Assembly (NCBI GenBank): GCA_023408815.1 | Contig: JAEYJO010000031.1 | Span: 1 to 51,588, forward strand | Source: Bacillota bacterium | GTDB taxonomy: Bacteria > Bacillota > Clostridia > Lachnospirales > Lachnospiraceae | Length of the DNA stretch: 51,588 nucleotides | Direction: 5' to 3' | Shown: positions 17,663 through 25,971 of the stretch, in pieces | Layout: each line of letters begins with the position of its first letter | How positions within the stretch are numbered: position 1 is the first letter of the stretch | Program-made: the position numbers and the translations under genes | The notes under the pieces: generated by a model | What the model was told of the DNA's origin: nothing | What the model saw: only the letters and a program-made list of their open reading frames with translations | Databases searched by the model: none

Positions 17663-18736
17663 CTATTCGGAATATACGAATGTTTTTAAATTGGCAACGT
17701 TATCTGCCGTAATTGCAAGGCAGTCCACCAATTGCTTTTCTTCCAATCCCGTAGTTCCTTCTTTTAAGTATTTATCCGCCTGCTCTACTGCCATTTCCGC
17801 GATAAGAGCGCATTGCTGAAGAGCGGTACCCGTCATCTTGCCTTCCTTAATTAAAGCAGCCGCTTCGTCAGAACCATCCACGCCGATAATCTTGATATCG
17901 CTTCTGCCTGCTGCCGCACAAGCCTCTGCCGCTCCTACTGCCATCGTGTCGTTGCCGCAGATAATACCGGTTATCTCCGGATTAGACTGCAGGATAGTCT
18001 CTGTCTTTTCATATCCCTGTGTCTGCTCCCAGTTCGCAGTCTGAACTGCTACACACTCCAAGGTGTCATACTGGTCGATCACTTCATGGAAAGCTGCCGA
18101 ACGGACACCTGCATTGGTATCGGATTCCTTGCCCAGCAACTCAGCATATTTGCCTTCTTCGCCCATAGCTTCTACCCAGGCTTCCGCAATCGCCTTTGCT
18201 CCCTGATAGTTATTTGCAACGATCTGGGAAATAGCAACGCCTTCCTGATTGATTTCCCGATCGATCAAGAAAGTAGGAATTCCTGCATCTTTCGCTTTCT
18301 GAACCGCTTCTACCGTAGCATCCGCTCCGGCATTATCACAGATAATTGCCGCCGCTTTGTCCGCAATGGCATTATCGAACAGCTCTAACTGCTTCGTAGG
18401 GTCATCATCATGTGATGCTGCCTTTACTTCATAACCTAATTCCGTTGCTTTTGCGCTTGCCGTATCCGCTTCCGTCTTGAAGAACGGATTGGAGTGTGAA
18501 GGCGTGATAATATAAATAATATTGGAACCTCCCCCTGGAAGAACCTCTGTGGTCGCTTCTGCGCTCTCTTCGGTAGTTTCTGTCTGTTCTTCTGCCGGTG
18601 CCTGCTCCTGTGCCGGTGCCTCAGTTTCCGCCGGTGCCTGCGCCGGTGCCTCTGTTGCAGCTGATCCGCCGCAGCCTGCCAGCATGGTCACAGCCATTGC
18701 TGCACTCAGTAATACTCCTAACATTTTCTTCTTCAT
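17663..18736 (-). CDS. ribose-type sugar-binding lipoprotein of ABC transporter
   Basis: Extracytoplasmic solute-binding protein, 357 residues, periplasmic-binding-protein type 1 fold (RbsB class). The signal peptide ends in a lipobox TMLAGCGGS, followed by an Ala/Pro/Glu/Thr-rich linker (about residues 25-65) that tethers it to the membrane. The binding domain begins NIIYIITPSHSNPFFKTEAD and contains IICDNAGADATVEAVQKAKD and IICGNDTMAVGAAEACAAAG, the family's usual sugar-contact segments. AAGGAGG precedes the ATG. It follows the FGGY kinase by 96 bases with a small hairpin between. The ligand is expected to be the monosaccharide processed by the operon's isomerase; D-apiose and other pentoses are candidates. 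Confidence 0.93.
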   Translation of the reverse strand: MKKKMLGVLLSAAMAVTMLAGCGGSAATEAPAQAPAETEAPAQEQAPAEEQTETTEESAEATTEVLPGGGSNIIYIITPSHSNPFFKTEADTASAKATELGYEVKAASHDDDPTKQLELFDNAIADKAAAIICDNAGADATVEAVQKAKDAGIPTFLIDREINQEGVAISQIVANNYQGAKAIAEAWVEAMGEEGKYAELLGKESDTNAGVRSAAFHEVIDQYDTLECVAVQTANWEQTQGYEKTETILQSNPEITGIICGNDTMAVGAAEACAAAGRSDIKIIGVDGSDEAAALIKEGKMTGTALQQCALIAEMAVEQADKYLKEGTTGLEEKQLVDCLAITADNVANLKTFVYSE

Positions 18737-18794
18737 TTCTTGTCCTCCTTGATAAATATATAGTTTTATTTATACAGCCGTCCTTCTCATATGA

Positions 18795-18832
18795 AGCGGC
18801 CTAGATTACGGGCTTTGCCCGGAAATCTCATG
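18795..18832 (-). promoter_or_regulatory. hairpin between kinase and binding-protein genes
   Basis: On the minus strand AGATT..CGGGC AAA GCCCG..AATCT forms a short stem within the 96-base gap. There is no T tract, so it is more likely an mRNA processing or stability element than a terminator. Confidence 0.4.
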
Positions 18833-20311
18833 TTATTTGGTAAGCACATGGGAAACAGCAGTTTTCCATCCGTTATACTTTTTTTCCCTTTCCTCTTTTT
18901 TCATCGAGGGTAAAAAAATCCTTCTCTCCATTCCATGAAATATGTCTTCTTTTTTGTAGATTCCTGCGGCGATGCCTGCCGCATACGCAGCTCCTATGCC
19001 CGACAGTTCCTCTGCCAACGGCACTTTTACAGGAATTCCTGCCATATCGCTTTGAAATTGCATCAAATATATATTGTGGGCCGGTCCGCCATCCGCACAA
19101 AGCTCTTCGATGGGGATGCCCGATTCCCGGCTCATTGCCTGTATCACATCGGTAATCTGATATCCGATGCTTTCCAAGCCAGCTTTTACGATTTCCGCCC
19201 GTTTCGTAGTCCTCGACATTCCCCATATCACCGCTCTGGCTTCGCTGTCCCAGTACGGGGCGCTAAGTCCCGTAAAAGCGGGGACAATATAGGTGGTATC
19301 CTGTTTATTCGCTTTTTCCGAAAGTTCTCCCGTCTCTCCGGGGTCGCTTATCATTTGAAGGTCATCCTTCAGCCATGAAATCACAGCGCCCGTATAGTTA
19401 ATATTTCCTTCCAGAACATAATTTATTTTACCGCTCATTCCCCAGGCCAGGGATGTTACAACGCTTTCGCTGAAAATAGGGGTATCCCCGATATTCATCA
19501 TGATAGAGGAGCCGGTTCCATAGGTGGCCTTTATCATTCCTTTGCTCAGACAGCCTTGCCCGAATAAGGCTCCATGGGAATCTCCCATTACGCCTCTGAT
19601 ACTTACTTTTTGTTTCAAAAACCCATCGAAATCGGCAGCGCCATAATCCCCGTCCGAATCAGTAACCTCTCCCAAAGCACAGATTGGAATTCCAAACAGT
19701 CCGCATATCTCTTCATCCCACGAAAGCGTCCGTATGTTAAAAAGCTGGGTTCTGGATGCATTGGAATAATCCGTTTTAAAAACCTTCCCTCCGGTAAGCC
19801 GGTATACCAGCCAGCTATCCACCGTCCCGCAGCATAGCTCCCCTTTTTTTGCCCTTTCCATAGCATATGGCACATTCTTAAGTATCCAAGAGATTTTCGC
19901 CGCTGAAAAATAAGGAGACAGTTTAAGCCCGGTACGGGAGCGTATCATATCCGCATGCCCATCCTTTTCAATTTCTTTACAAATCTCATCACCCCTCGCA
20001 CACTGCCACACCACTGCGTTGTAGATTGGTTCTCCCGTAGCCCTATCCCACACAAGTGCGGTTTCTCTCTGGTTACTAATGCCGATAGCTTTGATTTCTT
20101 CCTTTGCCACTTCCGCCTTTTCCACCAGATTCTTTACCGCCTGTACTGTGTTGGCATATATTTCCTTCGGATCATGCTCTACCCAGCCATTATCATCTAT
20201 CATCTGCTTATGGGGCAAGTCCGTTCTGCAAAGGATTTCTCCCCTTTGATCGAACAGCAGGGCCTTGGTGCCTTGGGTGCTTTGATCGATCCCAAGTATA
20301 TATTCCGCCAT
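18833..20311 (-). CDS. FGGY family carbohydrate kinase (candidate apulose kinase)
   Basis: Sugar kinase of 492 residues. The N-terminal ILGIDQSTQGTKALLFD, GISNQRETALVWDRATG, VMGDSHGALFGQG, KATYGTGSSIMMNIG and the C-terminal ADGGPAHNIYLMQFQSDM are FGGY motifs, closer in style to glycerol kinase and xylulokinase than to rhamnulokinase. Its ATG overlaps the transketolase C-subunit stop (TAATG), so it is translationally coupled. With an isomerase and split transketolase in the same transcript it should phosphorylate the ketose produced by the isomerase. In the known D-apiose pathway that ketose is D-apulose; in a plain pentose pathway it would be a pentulose. The substrate is not proven by sequence. 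Confidence 0.88.
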   Translation of the reverse strand: MAEYILGIDQSTQGTKALLFDQRGEILCRTDLPHKQMIDDNGWVEHDPKEIYANTVQAVKNLVEKAEVAKEEIKAIGISNQRETALVWDRATGEPIYNAVVWQCARGDEICKEIEKDGHADMIRSRTGLKLSPYFSAAKISWILKNVPYAMERAKKGELCCGTVDSWLVYRLTGGKVFKTDYSNASRTQLFNIRTLSWDEEICGLFGIPICALGEVTDSDGDYGAADFDGFLKQKVSIRGVMGDSHGALFGQGCLSKGMIKATYGTGSSIMMNIGDTPIFSESVVTSLAWGMSGKINYVLEGNINYTGAVISWLKDDLQMISDPGETGELSEKANKQDTTYIVPAFTGLSAPYWDSEARAVIWGMSRTTKRAEIVKAGLESIGYQITDVIQAMSRESGIPIEELCADGGPAHNIYLMQFQSDMAGIPVKVPLAEELSGIGAAYAAGIAAGIYKKEDIFHGMERRIFLPSMKKEEREKKYNGWKTAVSHVLTK

Positions 20312-21243
20312 TATGACAAATTCTCCTTCACCGTCTTCGCGATGCCCTGCGCATTCAGCCCATAGTAATCGAATACCTCTTTTGAAGTTCCCGTAATTAC
20401 CGGTGTATCCGGAAGTGCCAGATTAATTACCTTTTTCGGACATTCCTTCGAAACTATCTGACTAACCATGGCACCCAATCCGCCAAACGGCGAATGCTCC
20501 TCTACGGAGATTATCACCTTTGCGTTTTTGGCAGCTTTGATTATTGCATCTCTATCGATTGGCTTTATGCAGTACATATCCAGTACCGAAACAGAAATAC
20601 CTTGTTCCTTCAAAAGCATCGCCGCATCCAATGCCGGCTTTACCATTTCTCCGCAGGCAACGATAGCAGCATCAGTGCCTTCCGTCAGAAGATTTGCTTT
20701 GTCCATCTCAAAAGGGCAGTCCTCTTCCTCATAGACATCTTCCACCGGATTTCTTCCCACGCGGATGTATGCAGTTTTCTCGTCTGAAAGCAGAGACTCT
20801 ATCAAGTGCTTCGTCTGGAACCTGTCGCTGGGCAGATAGACTCTCATATTGGGAATCGCGGACATCGCTGCAATATCCTGTGCTGAATGATGGCTCATTC
20901 CCAGCGCACCATAGCTCACTCCTCCGCTGATGCCTACCAGCGTCACATTAGTATCGGAATATGCGCAGTCAACCTTCGTCTGCTCATAGCTTCTTGTGGA
21001 TAAGAAGCAGGCCGGAGATACAGCAAACGCTTTTTTTCCGCACTTTGCAAGTCCTGCCGCAATACTGACAAGGTTCTGCTCCGCAATCCCCACTTCTACA
21101 AACTGTTCCGGAAATTCCTGCGCATATGGTACCAGCGAGGCGCTCCCTCTGGAATCGCTGCACAATACGACGATATCCTTATCCCTCGCCGCTTTTTCCA
21201 TTAATACTTCACAGATAGCCTGACGATTTGGTATCTTATTCAT
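20311..21243 (-). CDS. transketolase C-terminal subunit (candidate apulose-4-phosphate transketolase B)
   Basis: The pyrimidine-binding and C-terminal domains of transketolase as a separate 310-residue protein. It contains IVVLCSDSRGSASLVPYAQ, the catalytic-glutamate stretch FVEVGIAEQNLVSIAAGLAK, YGALGMSHHSAQDIAAMSAI and the C-terminal SVEEHSPFGGLGAMVSQI. AAAGGAGG precedes the ATG, which overlaps the end of the N-subunit gene by eight bases. The two subunits together make one thiamine-diphosphate enzyme that moves a two-carbon ketol unit. Split transketolases also serve general pentose metabolism; the dedicated sugar operon suggests a specialised substrate. Confidence 0.92.
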   Translation of the reverse strand: MNKIPNRQAICEVLMEKAARDKDIVVLCSDSRGSASLVPYAQEFPEQFVEVGIAEQNLVSIAAGLAKCGKKAFAVSPACFLSTRSYEQTKVDCAYSDTNVTLVGISGGVSYGALGMSHHSAQDIAAMSAIPNMRVYLPSDRFQTKHLIESLLSDEKTAYIRVGRNPVEDVYEEEDCPFEMDKANLLTEGTDAAIVACGEMVKPALDAAMLLKEQGISVSVLDMYCIKPIDRDAIIKAAKNAKVIISVEEHSPFGGLGAMVSQIVSKECPKKVINLALPDTPVITGTSKEVFDYYGLNAQGIAKTVKENLS

Positions 21244-22066
21244 GAAGAGCCTCCTCCTTTCTCATTGCCAAGTCATTAACTATTATCTGATATTCTTCCG
21301 CACTTGGCAGCTTATGATGCCAATTCGCTTTATTCTCCATAATCTCGGAGCCAAAACCTTTTATGGTATCGGCAATGATAACGCTGGGCTTTCCCTTTGT
21401 ACTTCTCGCTTCTTCAAATGCCTTTCTAAGCTCTTTATAATCATTTCCGTTTGCCGTTATTACGTGCCATCCGAATGCGCTCCATCTTTCTTCCTGGCTG
21501 TCGTGAGCCATTACGGCCTCCGTATTTCCGGAAATCTGCAGACGGTTTCTGTCCACTACCGCGCATAGATTATCCAGCTTATATTGATTTGCAGCCATTG
21601 CACCTTCCCATATGGAGCCCTCCGCCAATTCTCCGTCACCCATTACCGTGTAAACACGGTAGCTTTGTCCGTCCATTTTTCCTGCCAGAGCCATGCCCAC
21701 GCATACCGGAAGCCCATGTCCCAGAGAACCGGAATTCATTTCGATTCCGGGAAGTTTATTATTAGGATGCCCGATAAACTTCGAGCCGAATTTCGAAAAT
21801 TCACTGATGACTTGCTCTATCGGAAAAAACCCCTTTTTTGCCAAAACTGCATATAATGCCTCTACGGAATGTCCCTTGCTCATTACAAAACGGTCTCTAT
21901 TCGGATCTTCGAAATTTTCAGGGCTGACATTCATCTGCTCAAAATACAATTCTGACAGGATATCTAATACGCTCATGTCTCCGCCGATATGTCCGCCCTT
22001 TCCGGCGATGATTATATCGACTACATCCTTTCTCAGGTCATAGGATAATGCCTTTAAATTTTCCAT
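21236..22066 (-). CDS. transketolase N-terminal subunit (candidate apulose-4-phosphate transketolase A)
   Basis: Thiamine-diphosphate-binding domain of transketolase as a separate 276-residue protein. Histidine-containing substrate motifs GGHIGGDMSVLDILSELYF and DRFVMSKGHSVEALYAVL are clear, as is the cofactor and metal motif GDGELAEGSIWEGAM with the downstream asparagine in YKLDNLCAVVDRN. LGHGLPVCVGMALAGKMDG is also typical. It follows the isomerase gene by 70 bases and overlaps the C-subunit gene. In the D-apiose route such a pair turns apulose 4-phosphate and glyceraldehyde 3-phosphate into dihydroxyacetone phosphate and xylulose 5-phosphate. This role is inferred from neighbours. Confidence 0.93.
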   Translation of the reverse strand: MENLKALSYDLRKDVVDIIIAGKGGHIGGDMSVLDILSELYFEQMNVSPENFEDPNRDRFVMSKGHSVEALYAVLAKKGFFPIEQVISEFSKFGSKFIGHPNNKLPGIEMNSGSLGHGLPVCVGMALAGKMDGQSYRVYTVMGDGELAEGSIWEGAMAANQYKLDNLCAVVDRNRLQISGNTEAVMAHDSQEERWSAFGWHVITANGNDYKELRKAFEEARSTKGKPSVIIADTIKGFGSEIMENKANWHHKLPSAEEYQIIVNDLAMRKEEALHE

Positions 22067-22136
22067 ACGTTTTCCATTCCCTTCTTTTTATCTGACTAAA
22101 ATTTGTTACTGCTCAGCCTACTGCCCGGCATATTTC

Positions 22137-23537
22137 TTATTCTCCTCGCAGGTATGCCTTAACATCTTCTTCGACAGGATCATACAGATCCGGTTTAATA
22201 CCCATATATTTGCATGCTTCGTATAATACCGGAACAACGTCCTTATGTATACCTACACAGTGGTGTATATAAGGTCCTTCCACGATCTTGGCTTCCAATC
22301 TCTTGATATTATCCACTTCTACCCAAAGGTAAGTTCCCATTCCTTTCGGCCCCTCTATTCCCTTGGCATTTCCAAGGAGCAGCGAATATTCTCCGTTATC
22401 TCCGTCAAATCTCACAAGGCTTACATCTCCGTGTTTCGCTTCTGCCGTAATGCTTCCTGGATGGTCAAAGGCAAGAGGATAAGTAAGTTTCGGCTTTTCC
22501 CTCGCTATGGATATCGGCCATGGTCCGCAGTGCTGTAGCAGCTCTCCGTTCTCCACGTCAGGATGCCTTATCGTCCAGTCTGCAAAGAAACTTCTCGTCT
22601 CTCCCATGCCTGCCGCCTCCACCAGAAGCGAGGTAATAGCTCCGTGAATATCCGTTTCACACACTACTGGAATTCCCTCATCATTCATTAAGGAATTGGC
22701 CGCACAGGGCATGATTCCGATTTCCGACTGTAACTGATTCCAGCACTGGATTCCCACCGCCTGACAGCCGTATTTCTGAACCAGATTGCTCATCGCGACT
22801 TTTAGCGCCGCTACGTTTTCCAGCTCGTTTTCCTTTATCTGGATTTCCATATTCTCTTTGCAGTAAGCGACTACCTTCGCTACCTCCAGGCCTTGCACCT
22901 TAACCTTCTTTATTTCGTCGGTAAGTTCCGGCATAGGAATCGGTGCCAGCTGAATATTGAATTTTTCAAGCAGCTCTCCTTCATTGCACATGGTCGTCCA
23001 GAAATCAAAGGGCCTTGTAGAGATTTGCAGGATGCGCATATTCCGGAAAGTCTTTACCACATTGCACACCGCCAGAAAGTCTTTGATTCCTCTTTCGAAT
23101 ACAGGGTCGTTCAGCCTGCAATTGGTCATATAAGTAAATGGGACCTGAAATCTACGAAGTACCTTGCCGGTCGCGAACAGACCGCACTGCGTATCCCGAA
23201 GCCTCACTCCGTCCGGCTCCGGCCTTTCATCCAGTGGCCCCCAGAGAAGCACCGGCACATTCAGTTCCTTGGCCAGCCTCGCACATTCATATTCCGTGCC
23301 GAAATTGCAGTGAGGAAGGAAAAGTCCATCTATTTTCTCTTTCTTAAATTTTTCTGCTATTTGGTGCCTGTCTTCATCATTATAAAGAAGTCCTTCTTCG
23401 TTGATGTCCGTAATGTCTACAAAGGAAACTCCAAGCTCATTCAGTCTGTCCGCCGTCAGCCCTCTATATTTGATCGCATCCGGCGCACTGAAGATGCTTC
23501 TTCTCGTAGGCGCGAAACCCAATTTAATATTTTTCAT
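22137..23537 (-). CDS. FucI-like sugar isomerase (candidate D-apiose isomerase)
   Basis: A 466-residue protein of the L-fucose/L-arabinose isomerase superfamily, shorter than FucI (about 590). The start LGFAPTRRSIFSAPDAIKYR is followed by GLFLPHCNFGTEYECARLAK and VLLWGPLDERPEPDGVRLRD. The catalytic region is recognisable as MPCAANSLMNDEGIPVVCET then DIHGAITSLL, the stretch that carries metal-binding acidic residues in FucI; a histidine-bearing segment YIHHCVGIH lies near the end. AAAGGAG precedes the ATG, which overlaps the LacI stop (ATGA). It should convert the imported aldose to a ketose for the downstream kinase. D-apiose is the candidate because of the split transketolase; D-arabinose or L-fucose are alternatives. 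Confidence 0.85.
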   Translation of the reverse strand: MKNIKLGFAPTRRSIFSAPDAIKYRGLTADRLNELGVSFVDITDINEEGLLYNDEDRHQIAEKFKKEKIDGLFLPHCNFGTEYECARLAKELNVPVLLWGPLDERPEPDGVRLRDTQCGLFATGKVLRRFQVPFTYMTNCRLNDPVFERGIKDFLAVCNVVKTFRNMRILQISTRPFDFWTTMCNEGELLEKFNIQLAPIPMPELTDEIKKVKVQGLEVAKVVAYCKENMEIQIKENELENVAALKVAMSNLVQKYGCQAVGIQCWNQLQSEIGIMPCAANSLMNDEGIPVVCETDIHGAITSLLVEAAGMGETRSFFADWTIRHPDVENGELLQHCGPWPISIAREKPKLTYPLAFDHPGSITAEAKHGDVSLVRFDGDNGEYSLLLGNAKGIEGPKGMGTYLWVEVDNIKRLEAKIVEGPYIHHCVGIHKDVVPVLYEACKYMGIKPDLYDPVEEDVKAYLRGE

Positions 23538-24553
23538 AATCCGTCACTCCTTTTTCTATTTTCTTTTACACTATCTCTTTCTATGAAATCAGGACAAACC
23601 AGAATTTTGGTTTTTATGGCTTGTTCTGCTTTTCTCATTTCCACAATTCTCTGCACGGCCATTTCCCCCATAGCCTGCTTGGGCACCCTAAGGCTGGTCA
23701 GCCTTGGCGTCGATATTTCCGAAAACGGCAGGTCGTCAAATCCCACAATGGATACTTGTTCGGGAATCTGTATTCCCGCCTCCAGCATCGCTTTCATACA
23801 GCCCAGAGCAATCATGTCGTTATCTGCAAAAAACGCAGTGGGAAGTTTCGGCTGTGTTCTAAGGTAGGCCTGCATATCCTGATAGGCACCATCCATCGTC
23901 ACCGATACGGTAATACTGTTTGCCGGATCGCAGGTCAGCCGATGAAGACTCATTCCTCTTTGGTAGCCTGCCTCCCTTGCCTCAAAGGCCTTTATTCGGA
24001 AAGCTCCTCTTAAATAACCGATTTCTTCATGCCCCTTTTCCACCAGATAATGGACGGCTTTTATTACCGCATCTTCGTTATTGATTAAGATTCCGTTGCA
24101 GTCCATCGTCTCATTCCAATAGTCCAAAGTCAAAAGAGTACACTTCGCATTTTCAAAAAAATGAAAATCCTCATCCATCAGCTCAGCTCCCACAAGCACT
24201 ACTGTCGCCTGACTGTTTTTTGTCAATTCATGTACCCTCTTTTCAAAATCCTCTTCCCGCCTGTCCAAATACTGCATGACCATTTCAAAGCCAAGCCTTT
24301 TGCATTCATTTTGAAAGCCGTCCATAATCAGGTTGAAAAATGGAGTATCATCCGTTATCAGCCCGTTTGTCTTATACATTACGAAAAGTATCCTCTTCAA
24401 TATGGGTTCTTCGAAATATTCCAGTTCTCTCGCCACTCTCATAATCGTTTCCGTAGTAGCCGGATTCACTCCCCTTTTATTATTGAGAGCATTTGAGACA
24501 GTCGCCGGAGAAAAACCTGTTGCCTCACTTATTGTACGGATGGTCGTCCTCAT
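23534..24553 (-). CDS. LacI family repressor of the sugar operon
   Basis: First gene of the operon. Residues 1-50 form the LacI HTH (TIRTISEATGFSPATVSNALN then NKRGVNPATTETIMRVAREL). The rest is a sugar-binding type 1 fold with PTAFFADNDMIALGCMKAM and SIVGFDDLPFSEISTPRLTS. The start at 24553 is chosen because AAAAGGA lies eight bases upstream and the HTH begins at once; the longer reading frame adds 39 residues of no family character. ATAAACATT boxes overlap the -10 of its promoter, consistent with autoregulation of the whole operon. Length 339 residues is normal. A close paralogue lies at 25972-26985. Confidence 0.92.
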   Translation of the reverse strand: MRTTIRTISEATGFSPATVSNALNNKRGVNPATTETIMRVARELEYFEEPILKRILFVMYKTNGLITDDTPFFNLIMDGFQNECKRLGFEMVMQYLDRREEDFEKRVHELTKNSQATVVLVGAELMDEDFHFFENAKCTLLTLDYWNETMDCNGILINNEDAVIKAVHYLVEKGHEEIGYLRGAFRIKAFEAREAGYQRGMSLHRLTCDPANSITVSVTMDGAYQDMQAYLRTQPKLPTAFFADNDMIALGCMKAMLEAGIQIPEQVSIVGFDDLPFSEISTPRLTSLRVPKQAMGEMAVQRIVEMRKAEQAIKTKILVCPDFIERDSVKENRKRSDGL

Positions 24554-24590
24554 CACATTATTCCTTTTCTCCATTTGTTGAATTTTCTTT

Positions 24591-24627
24591 ATAAACATTA
24601 TTATAAACATTTTATATATTTGTTCAA
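24591..24627 (-). promoter_or_regulatory. sigma-A promoter of the LacI-led operon with operator boxes
   Basis: On the minus strand a -35 TTGAAC (24622-24627) and a -10 TATAAT (24600-24605) are separated by 16 bases. Two direct copies of ATAAACATT (24591-24599 and 24603-24611) overlap and abut the -10. The same box occurs inverted in the palindrome at 24747-24792. A repressor bound here would block transcription. Confidence 0.7.
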
Positions 24628-24746
24628 TAATTTTTATATCATTTTTGCCAAAAACGTCATTGTACACCATTTAGACTACTTAATTTTGTGTATTTTGTAT
24701 AATTTTATGTAGGATTTTATTGTTCTCTATCCGTAATCTTCTTTCT

Positions 24747-24792
24747 TTAATGTAAATGTTTATATAAATTTTTATATAAACATTTACATTAA
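24747..24792. repeat. perfect 22-bp inverted repeat (candidate operator)
   Basis: Arms 24747-24768 and 24771-24792 are exact reverse complements with a two-base spacer. Each arm contains the ATAAACATT box (24755-24763 inverted, 24776-24784 direct). There is no GC-rich core or T tract, so a protein-binding site is more likely than a terminator. Confidence 0.7.
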
Positions 24793-24970
24793 GATAAATA
24801 ACTATCTTAGTAATACTTTGGAGAACACCCGGGACTTGCAAAAAATGTATATCAGCCTCTCCCAATATATAGTAAAATAAAGTTAGATTAATATTTGCTA
24901 CAGCAGTTAGCCCGCCGCCGGCAGATTCATATAAACCGGCAGCACGCCGGTTCTGATTGGGAAAGGGGAT

Positions 24971-25813
24971 ATGATGGTAAAAATACCCGTAGACGGATTC
25001 ACCGAAAACAATAAATATATTTGCAGGAACAGCAGTATTTATTTTTCATGTATCCTTAAAAATAAAGCAGATGATATCATATGGGGAAACCGAAAAGATT
25101 CGCCTGATTTCTTGCTTATGTGGAGCCCATATCAGGAAGGTTTTCAATTAATGGGAGCACCGATGCCTAAAGAAGATTGGATGGGATTTCGAACATGGTT
25201 CGACCATACGATAATTCCATTTCTGAAAAATCAAGGGCTGGATTACTTTGAGTATGGTACAGACACTAAAGAATTGGCAGACATGTTTCAGCAAATATTT
25301 ATAGACATACATATTTTTTCGGCAAACCAAAAGTTCTTTTACTGGTCCGGGAAGAGTATCGAACTGCAGCCGCCTGCAGGATATGAAATCAAAAAGATAG
25401 ACAGACCTTTTTTAAAAAAGAAATATCAAAATATAAAATTTATTCTGGACGAGTTGAAAAGGGCGTATGGTGATATAGAATCATATTTTGGGCATGGGAT
25501 TGCCTATGCCGCAATATATGACAATACGGTGGCAGCAAGAGCAGATATGCTCTTTTGCGACAATGGGTATGGCAACATTTCCGTGAATACGGAACACAAT
25601 CACCGCCAAAAAGGGCTGGCGGCATACTTGACGAATAAAACTATCGAGGAAACTTGCAAGCTTGGACTGCAGCCTATTTGGGATTGTACGGATGATAACT
25701 TGGCTTCGGAGAATACTGCCAAAAAATGCGGCTTCCATACGATGCGGGAAGATGTTATCTCTTGGTTTATGATAAATAGGAACAAAAGTGTGCTTCACAC
25801 ACTCTCGCGCTAA
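24971..25813 (+). CDS. GNAT family N-acetyltransferase
   Basis: A 280-residue cytoplasmic protein whose C-terminal half has the GNAT acetyl-CoA fold. The segment NISVNTEHNHRQKGLAAYLT includes the pyrophosphate-binding RQKGLA loop (usual form R/QxxGxG/A), and IWDCTDDNLASENTAKKCGF is the typical last strand-helix. The N-terminal half (to about residue 130) is variable and resembles the larger GNAT_acetyltran-type clostridial proteins. AAAGGGG lies just upstream of the paired ATG codons. It stands alone between two LacI genes. The acceptor substrate is unknown. Confidence 0.82.
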   Translation: MMVKIPVDGFTENNKYICRNSSIYFSCILKNKADDIIWGNRKDSPDFLLMWSPYQEGFQLMGAPMPKEDWMGFRTWFDHTIIPFLKNQGLDYFEYGTDTKELADMFQQIFIDIHIFSANQKFFYWSGKSIELQPPAGYEIKKIDRPFLKKKYQNIKFILDELKRAYGDIESYFGHGIAYAAIYDNTVAARADMLFCDNGYGNISVNTEHNHRQKGLAAYLTNKTIEETCKLGLQPIWDCTDDNLASENTAKKCGFHTMREDVISWFMINRNKSVLHTLSR

Positions 25814-25880
25814 AATACTTCAGCAGCACAGCTTTTGTTCCGCGCGCGTAGCTGCGCATTGTTTGCCCGAAGGGCTTTTA

Positions 25881-25906
25881 TGTAATAGGAGGAATTTCCT
25901 ATTACA
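25881..25906. terminator. AT-rich hairpin after GNAT gene
   Basis: Arms TGTAATAGGA (25881-25890) and TCCTATTACA (25897-25906) are perfectly paired around GGAATT. Just before it GCCC-GAA-GGGC followed by TTTTA (about 25866-25880) may serve as a weak plus-strand terminator for the GNAT gene. Confidence 0.45.
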
Positions 25907-25908
25907 TT

Positions 25909-25952
25909 AAAAAGGCTGCACATCGACCGGCTTTATCCAGCCATGTGCAGCC
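25909..25952 (-). terminator. intrinsic terminator after second LacI gene
   Basis: Arms 25914-25923 and 25943-25952 (GGCTGCACAT and complement) pair perfectly around a 19-base loop that has its own short stem. On the minus strand TTTTT follows. It ends the transcript of the LacI gene that stops 20 bases upstream. Confidence 0.8.
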
Positions 25953-25971
25953 ATCCGTTTACTTTATATAA

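Larger units (their letters stand above)
24554..24970. promoter_or_regulatory. 417-base intergenic region, LacI / GNAT
   Basis: This AT-rich gap between divergent genes holds the operon promoter, two ATAAACATT boxes and a long perfect palindrome (listed separately). A small GC-rich hairpin (CCGGC/GCCGG near 24919-24953) precedes the GNAT gene. A 61-codon minus-strand frame at 24680-24865 overlaps the palindrome, has no ribosome site and low-complexity sequence, so I do not call it a gene. Confidence 0.6.

Noticed and set aside
13763..18736. Plain ribose uptake operon (rbsDACB)
   Set aside because: The transporter and mutarotase look ribose-like, but the same transcript carries an isomerase and split transketolase and lacks a PfkB-type ribokinase, so ribose is not the best reading.
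24680..24865. 61-codon minus-strand reading frame
   Set aside because: It runs through the long palindrome, is rich in Ile/Tyr/Asn from AT bias, and has no ribosome site.
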